A stretch of 63,234 nt of DNA from an uncultured Clostridia bacterium (lineage in GTDB: Bacteria > Bacillota > Clostridia > Oscillospirales > Acutalibacteraceae), in assembly GCA_947628665.1 (NCBI GenBank), contig CANRAU010000012.1, positions 1-63,234 of the forward strand. Direction: 5' to 3'. The position numbers and the translations under genes were made by a program. Positions 59,192 to 63,234 of this stretch are shown here, piece after piece; within the stretch, counting starts at the first letter, position 1, and each line of letters opens with the position of its first letter. The notes beneath the pieces were generated by a model. It was not told the origin of the DNA. It did not search any database and saw only the letters and a list, made by a program, of their open reading frames with translations.

Positions 59192-59242
59192 AAAAACGCC
59201 CTGCAAGAGCAGGACGTTTTTTGCGTGATGAGGTATACTTTT
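59192..59242 (-). repeat. Duplicated terminator module, copy 1
   Basis: A hairpin with CGCCCTGC/GCAGGACG arms and flanking A/T runs can terminate in both directions. It and the next 25 bp (gcgtgatgaggtatac) recur at 60445-60495 with only a few changes, and both copies lie after minus-strand genes. Confidence 0.8.
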
Positions 59243-59322
59243 TTCATTATCGGACAATTTGCCCTCGGGAACGTCGGGCATCATGGACGAGCTTCAGACT
59301 TTGCTCGGCAGATATTTTTTCT

Positions 59323-59550
59323 TTACATTCTGCGATAGGTCTGTAAGATCTCAAACAGAGCCACATTCTCCGACATCGGCAGTAAGAAAGCGACGCGTCG
59401 GCATTTTTGCCGCAATGCCCGGAGCAGTTCCTCGGACAGCTCCGCGGCATACAGCAAAAACAGGACGTCCGAGATCGTCTCAATTTGCTCGATCTCCACC
59501 GCCGTGTGTATTGCACGCAGGTCCAACAGATAGTAATATCGGTATTGCAT
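59323..59550 (-). CDS. Small hypothetical protein
   Basis: An ATG at 59550, seven bases after AGGAGA, gives a 75-residue protein (start MQYRYYYLLDLRAIHTAVE) with alternating hydrophobic and charged residues (DVLFLLYAAELSEELLRALR). I do not recognise a family. A second frame continues past the stop (KEKISAEQSLKLVHDARR), so a frameshifted longer gene is possible. It lies alone between two terminators. Confidence 0.45.
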   Translation of the reverse strand: MQYRYYYLLDLRAIHTAVEIEQIETISDVLFLLYAAELSEELLRALRQKCRRVAFLLPMSENVALFEILQTYRRM

Positions 59551-59694
59551 ATACATCTCTCCTTGTTTGCTTCTTACACAAAGAAAGACGTTGGCGCTTT
59601 TCAATTTGTCTGCGCGGTGTTTAAAATCGAGGTATGGGGCTTCCAAAAATGCATTGCGCGCATTAGAGACCCATGCGCCGTCCTATCGTCCCGC

Positions 59695-60357
59695 TTAATG
59701 CAGGACGCATTTTTCACATGGCGTGTAGCCGCGCGATTTGGCCTCCGCGAGCGATACGGGATAGTATGTACCGTTGCCGCAGGGGTTTTCGTGGTGGTAT
59801 CTTTTTCCGGTTTTGGTGATATACACCGTCACCTGTGCGTCGGGGTCGAGGGTCGTTGTTTCCTTCGTGCGGTTTTTCGTGGTCGTGGTCTTTGTGCCGC
59901 CGCTTTGATTGGACGACTGCCCGCCGGTTTGCTTTTTGGATGCTTGACCCGTTGATTTCCCCGTACTCTTGGCGGTTGCATTGCCGTTTGTCTGCGCGCC
60001 TGCCTGTGCCGATCCATCTTCGGGCGCTTTCGATGCAGCGTCGGACGTTGACGCCGTGGTCGAAGTCTCGGTCGTCGGCTCGTCGGTCGTCTTTTCTGTC
60101 GCGGATACGGTAAACGGCTGTGCAGTCATTTCGGTTTGCACTTCCGACTGCACAGGTATGTCGCTCGCGGATTCTGCGGGGGTATCCGAAAATGTGCCGA
60201 TCAGCATACCGATAAACCAAATGCAAAAGAAGCCCGTCAGCACATATTTCAGGGGTTTTCCCCACGTCGGCCTGTACCGCCACATCAGGAAAAGTCCAAG
60301 CGGCGCAAAGAAAAACAGCGATAAAACGATAAACCATGTTTTTTGATAGAACTTCAT
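59695..60357 (-). CDS. Membrane protein with C-terminal Ada-like zinc module
   Basis: The 220-residue protein has two short hydrophobic segments near the N-terminus (about 8-26 and 36-53), a low-complexity Thr/Ser/Gln linker (about 65-165), and an end domain with HHENPCGNGTYYPVSLAEAK and YTPCEKC. That module resembles the Ada-type metal-binding domain often found at the end of secreted nucleases and competence proteins. It probably displays a zinc site outside the membrane. No catalytic domain is visible. Confidence 0.75.
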   Translation of the reverse strand: MKFYQKTWFIVLSLFFFAPLGLFLMWRYRPTWGKPLKYVLTGFFCIWFIGMLIGTFSDTPAESASDIPVQSEVQTEMTAQPFTVSATEKTTDEPTTETSTTASTSDAASKAPEDGSAQAGAQTNGNATAKSTGKSTGQASKKQTGGQSSNQSGGTKTTTTKNRTKETTTLDPDAQVTVYITKTGKRYHHENPCGNGTYYPVSLAEAKSRGYTPCEKCVLH

Positions 60358-60444
60358 CCAATACCCTCCTCTTATTAGTGCTATTTTATCACATATCAGT
60401 CAGAAACGCAAATAAAAGGAAAAAAGGTGTATAACATTTCTGTC

Positions 60445-60495
60445 AAAAACAAAAACGCCCTGTAAGAGCAGGACGTTTTTGCGTGATGGGGTATG
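60445..60495 (-). repeat. Duplicated terminator module, copy 2
   Basis: The CGCCCTGT/GCAGGACG hairpin with flanking runs and the trailing gcgtgatggggtatgc nearly duplicate 59192-59242. It sits just downstream of the M56 peptidase gene and can end that transcript. Confidence 0.8.
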
Positions 60496-60504
60496 CCTTT
60501 TGAT

Positions 60505-62550
60505 TTATAGGTAGTAGGGCTTTTCTTCTATTGCGGAAGCTTCAAAGAAGCTGAGCAAACGATCATAACAGTCCATTTTACCTATACTATATTTGTAACT
60601 GCCAATATTAACAGTGCTTGAATTACTACTGCCGAAGCTGATCAAGATCGGCTGCATAACGCGATTGCCCGTATTAGCCGGCCATATTCTGAGGGACAGC
60701 GTCCATCCGCCGGTAGACTCTTGGGATATAGATGAGGTATGGATATCCGAAGTATTCAAAATCGACAAAATGTCCTGTATATCGTCTTTCTTCGAGAAGG
60801 TCTTATACACCCGCTCACCGCCGTCTATGGGTCGAACGTATACAATGTCGATTTCCCGAATATCCGCAGGCGAAAGCGCCTGCAAAGCAGCCAATTCTTC
60901 TTCATAGGACGGGTATGAAAAATCTCTTTCCCCCACAATGATTGCATCCTTCGGGTCAAAGTAGTCTGCCGTATTGCTGCTAAGTCCGCTTGCTTTCCAA
61001 ACTTGGTCAAAGGTAATATCTTTCGTATTGCTTAAAACGATATAGGTGGTGTTTTTGGCGGCGTTGCTCAGCTTACCCGAGATTTCCAGACGATATGGAT
61101 AACAATGCCCCTCCGAAAACCACCCTTCCTCTGTTTTATAGTGCAGTTTTGTTATTACAAATTCTCCCCTATCGTACTTTTCTTCAATTTGATCCGGTGG
61201 CGTCACCTGATAGAACCGTTCAAGCGTTTCATTTAAACCGTTTTTGATCGCATAATAAACTTTTTTCGCTTTTTGAGGATGGATAACCCTATAGCTATAC
61301 GTCGGTTTTAATCCACCATTGACCCATACCGACGTGAAATCGGAATTAAAATGTATATACAATCCATTTAGAGATTCGTCAATCGGTTCGACATCGTCCT
61401 TTCTCTGCAAAATAAGCGTATGGCTTTTATCTCTGCCCTCGCCTCGGTTCTGAGAAATTTTCTTTTCAGATATCTGAACATCAGAAAGATCCTGCAATAA
61501 ATCTTGACTGACTGCCCCCATCGATTGATAGAATTCTCCATCTCCCGCCCAAACAGCGACGGTTTTTTCGATTCTTGAATTTATGGTCAGGTCTTCGATA
61601 TTTTTAAGCCGATTCGACAAAGGATTTGTTAAAAAACATACGGCCGCCGCAACGCTTGCAATCCCTGCAGCAATGATGATCCAAAATGCAGGTTTTCGGT
61701 AATTCAGTACAGATTTTACCCTATCCTTTACCCCAACCTCTCCGAAAGCAAGCGGACAAGCCGCAATCATACGGCGGTTTACGCTGCAAGCGAGCAGAGC
61801 CTCGGAATAATCCGCCCGTTGCTCCGTGCTCAATTCTTTGATAACCTTTTCATCGCAGGCAAGCTCAATATCCCGGCAAAGCAGTACATAGCCGAGCCAC
61901 ATAAGCGGGTTGAACCAATGCAGGGACAGCAGAAAGAAGCCCAGCGGCTTCCACAGGTGATCCCTACGGCGAATGTGCGATTGCTCGTGCGCGATCACCT
62001 GCTCCATATTCTGTTCGCTTAACGCAAACGGCAAATAAATCTTCGGCTTGATCATCCCAAGCACAAACGGGGAAACAACGTTCTCGCTTTGAAAGATGTT
62101 ATCACGCAGTAGAACCGCAGTTCTTGTTTTTTTCCGCAGTCTGATGCAACTGATGACCGTATATGCGAAAAGCGCAACGATACCAACAAGCCAAACCATA
62201 CTCAAGATCGTAGCAATATTGGTAAAATTACCCGTTGGCCTCGTAACGCCTTCGGCGTAATGATCACTTAAATAATGATTTACCTGATCGTCTATTGCCG
62301 TAAAGCCTGACGTAAAATACGGTCTCAGAGATTCGGGCGGTTTGCTGATCGTTTGGGCGCTTGGTATCAAGCTCATGACGCTCTCAATGCTTACCGGGCA
62401 TAGTAAGCGTATGGCAACAATGCCCCACAGCAAAACGGTAATCCATTTCGGCGCTTTTTTGAGCAGCAACCGCAGAAGAAGTACAGCGAGGACGGTAAAG
62501 CTTGCAGATATGCTCATATTGATCATTTTTAAGAAGATCTCCGTCATCAC
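60505..62550 (-). CDS. BlaR1-type M56 membrane metallopeptidase with extended sensor region
   Basis: The 681-residue protein has four predicted N-terminal membrane helices, the metallopeptidase motif VIAHEQSHIRRRDH (HExxH) near 190, and another helix near 290. The rest is an extracellular region of about 380 residues (about 305-681) with no penicillin-binding SxxK domain. So the sensed ligand is unlikely to be handled as in classical BlaR1. It overlaps the BlaI gene by 4 bp; the pair is a repressor-cleaving sensor circuit. Confidence 0.88.
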   Translation of the reverse strand: MMTEIFLKMINMSISASFTVLAVLLLRLLLKKAPKWITVLLWGIVAIRLLCPVSIESVMSLIPSAQTISKPPESLRPYFTSGFTAIDDQVNHYLSDHYAEGVTRPTGNFTNIATILSMVWLVGIVALFAYTVISCIRLRKKTRTAVLLRDNIFQSENVVSPFVLGMIKPKIYLPFALSEQNMEQVIAHEQSHIRRRDHLWKPLGFFLLSLHWFNPLMWLGYVLLCRDIELACDEKVIKELSTEQRADYSEALLACSVNRRMIAACPLAFGEVGVKDRVKSVLNYRKPAFWIIIAAGIASVAAAVCFLTNPLSNRLKNIEDLTINSRIEKTVAVWAGDGEFYQSMGAVSQDLLQDLSDVQISEKKISQNRGEGRDKSHTLILQRKDDVEPIDESLNGLYIHFNSDFTSVWVNGGLKPTYSYRVIHPQKAKKVYYAIKNGLNETLERFYQVTPPDQIEEKYDRGEFVITKLHYKTEEGWFSEGHCYPYRLEISGKLSNAAKNTTYIVLSNTKDITFDQVWKASGLSSNTADYFDPKDAIIVGERDFSYPSYEEELAALQALSPADIREIDIVYVRPIDGGERVYKTFSKKDDIQDILSILNTSDIHTSSISQESTGGWTLSLRIWPANTGNRVMQPILISFGSSNSSTVNIGSYKYSIGKMDCYDRLLSFFEASAIEEKPYYL

Positions 62551-62915
62551 TCTGCCCCTTTCCGATAGCGGTCAATCATCTGCTGTACCGCGTCGATCTC
62601 ATCCGCAGAAAGCTTTTGGTGTTTTGTAAAAGCTGCGATAAAAGCCGGAAGTGACCCTTCAAAGGTTTTCTCCACCATTTCGTTGAGTTCTGCGGCCTGC
62701 ACCTGATCCTTGCTTACAAGCGAAGTAACAACGGTGTTTTCGTTCTTCAACACGCCCCGTTCCGACAAGCGCTTGATGACGGTATAGGTGGTGGTAGGCT
62801 TCCAGCCAAGCCTTTCCCTGCAAAGTTCGACCAGCTTACTGCTTTTAACAGGTTCACATTCCCACAGGATTAAGCAAAAACGATATTCACTCTCAAAAAC
62901 TTTCGGTGTTTCCAT
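62547..62915 (-). CDS. BlaI/MecI-family transcriptional repressor
   Basis: The 122-residue winged-helix protein (TTTYTVIKRLSERGVLKNEN) has the C-terminal dimerisation helix region cleaved by BlaR1-type peptidases in this family. The ATG at 62915 follows AGAGGAGGA, a ribosome site that overlaps a palindromic operator. It overlaps the M56 gene as ATGA. It probably represses its own operon until the sensor peptidase is activated. Confidence 0.92.
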   Translation of the reverse strand: METPKVFESEYRFCLILWECEPVKSSKLVELCRERLGWKPTTTYTVIKRLSERGVLKNENTVVTSLVSKDQVQAAELNEMVEKTFEGSLPAFIAAFTKHQKLSADEIDAVQQMIDRYRKGAE

Positions 62916-62924
62916 AAAATCCTC

Positions 62925-62966
62925 CTCTAATTCGTTAGAGTTCATGATCACTCTAACATATTAGAG
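62925..62966 (-). promoter_or_regulatory. Twin palindromic operator upstream of the BlaI gene
   Basis: CTCTAA-TTCG-TTAGAG (62925-62940) and CTCTAA-CATA-TTAGAG (62951-62966) share perfect 6-bp arms and lie 26 bp apart, centre to centre. The first overlaps the ribosome-binding site. Two identical dyads in front of a BlaI-type gene are the expected arrangement for autorepression. Confidence 0.8.
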
Positions 62967-63119
62967 CCGAAATGTCAATAGGGAGAATCGAAGTTTACAA
63001 AAAATGAATTTGACCGCCACATGCATCCGTCAACAAAACGCTCTGTCGTATTAAAAAATCTAAAAGGCAAGCGTTTTATGGAAAATACAAGAAGGCCAAG
63101 CCTTGCCGCAAATACAAAA
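62967..63119. other. Intergenic region upstream of the BlaI operon
   Basis: I see no ORF or RNA gene here. It precedes the operator and probably contains the operon's promoter, which I cannot place with confidence. Confidence 0.4.
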
Positions 63120-63142
63120 AGACCCGCCCTTGGGGCAGGTCT
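63113..63142 (-). terminator. Minus-strand terminator near the right edge
   Basis: AGACCCGCCC (63120-63129) and GGGCAGGTCT (63133-63142) form a 10-bp stem with one G-U pair. The minus strand continues TTTTTG, so it ends a transcript entering from the right. Confidence 0.7.
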
Positions 63143-63160
63143 TGCATACATCGTGCTTTA

Positions 63161-63234
63161 CACCCTGAAAACTGAACAAAGTGGGGAGATAAGAGAGGGA
63201 AACGAAGAAACAAGAGATAAACAGATGATTTCAG
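63161..63234 (+). other. rRNA leader/spacer-like sequence at the right edge
   Basis: The string CCTGAAAACTGAACAAAG resembles the boxA-like element found upstream of 16S and 23S genes in Bacillota rRNA operons. It suggests that an rRNA operon lies just outside the window. No mature rRNA or tRNA sequence is present here. Confidence 0.3.

Noticed and set aside
59247-59516. 89-codon minus-strand ORF overlapping the small hypothetical gene
   Set aside because: Poor composition and no ribosome site. Only its last part could be a frameshifted tail of the 75-residue ORF.

Overview
The window looks like chromosomal DNA from a Gram-positive anaerobe of the class Clostridia (Bacillota), probably a gut Oscillospirales-type bacterium. 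Supporting features are a T-box-controlled trp operon, two ECF vitamin-transporter modules, a clostridial ClpC-like ATPase with an N-terminal zinc finger, a flavodiiron-rubredoxin fusion, a BlaI/BlaR1-type pair and sortase-type surface proteins. The genus cannot be named from sequence alone. There are no rRNA or tRNA genes, CRISPR arrays or transposases, although the extreme right edge resembles an rRNA leader or spacer.

Layout. (1) 1-6.7 kb: one very long, left-truncated secreted S8 protease on the minus strand, with a dockerin-like module, a cohesin-like module and tandem Ig-like repeats. (2) 6.9-12.7 kb: a minus-strand ECF transporter operon (S component, fused double ATPase, EcfT) whose first two genes are a DUF4430 protein and an alpha/alpha-barrel protein, a pairing reminiscent of the two domains of cobalamin carriers. 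It sits behind a promoter and a leader ending in an intrinsic terminator. (3) 12.9-14.7 kb: flavodiiron protein. (4) 14.9-19.7 kb: an HxlR regulator divergent from a six-gene operon: ACGX-repeat peptide, its radical SAM/SPASM enzyme, nitroreductase, flavin/ferredoxin protein, Zn-macrodomain ADP-ribose hydrolase and SirTM sirtuin. This is the most unusual locus. (5) 19.7-25 kb: a giant transglutaminase-fold surface protein. (6) 25.2-32.0 kb: T-box(Trp) and trpEGDCFBA, followed by an ACT-domain gene. (7) 32.9-33.6 kb: DUF2442 gene and a DUF4160 gene broken by an in-frame stop. (8) 33.6-46.6 kb: a long minus-strand housekeeping block (clp, pgsA, cvpA, DUF5711, truA, ecfT-ecfA2-ecfA1, methyltransferase, glmM, ruvB-ruvA-ruvC). 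(9) 47-51 kb: XRE regulator, then der, DUF512 radical SAM, rpmF and yceD. (10) 51.1-53.6 kb: an AT-rich patch with a small HTH regulator divergent from an orphan adenylate-forming enzyme. (11) 53.8-59.1 kb: small P-loop protein, pgi, D-Ala-D-Ala carboxypeptidase, ligA. (12) 59.3-63.2 kb: small orphan protein, membrane protein with an Ada-like zinc module, BlaR1-like M56 peptidase and BlaI repressor with a twin operator.

How the genes work together. The trp operon is a complete chorismate-to-tryptophan pathway sensed through tRNA-Trp. The group-II ECF module at 39.6-42.2 kb can energise many S components, whereas the 7-12 kb module carries its own S component and extracellular capture proteins. 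The ACGX/macrodomain/SirTM operon brings together cysteine-rich peptide maturation, flavin and iron-sulfur redox chemistry and reversible ADP-ribosylation beside a regulator family that often senses electrophiles. I infer a redox- or electrophile-stress island.
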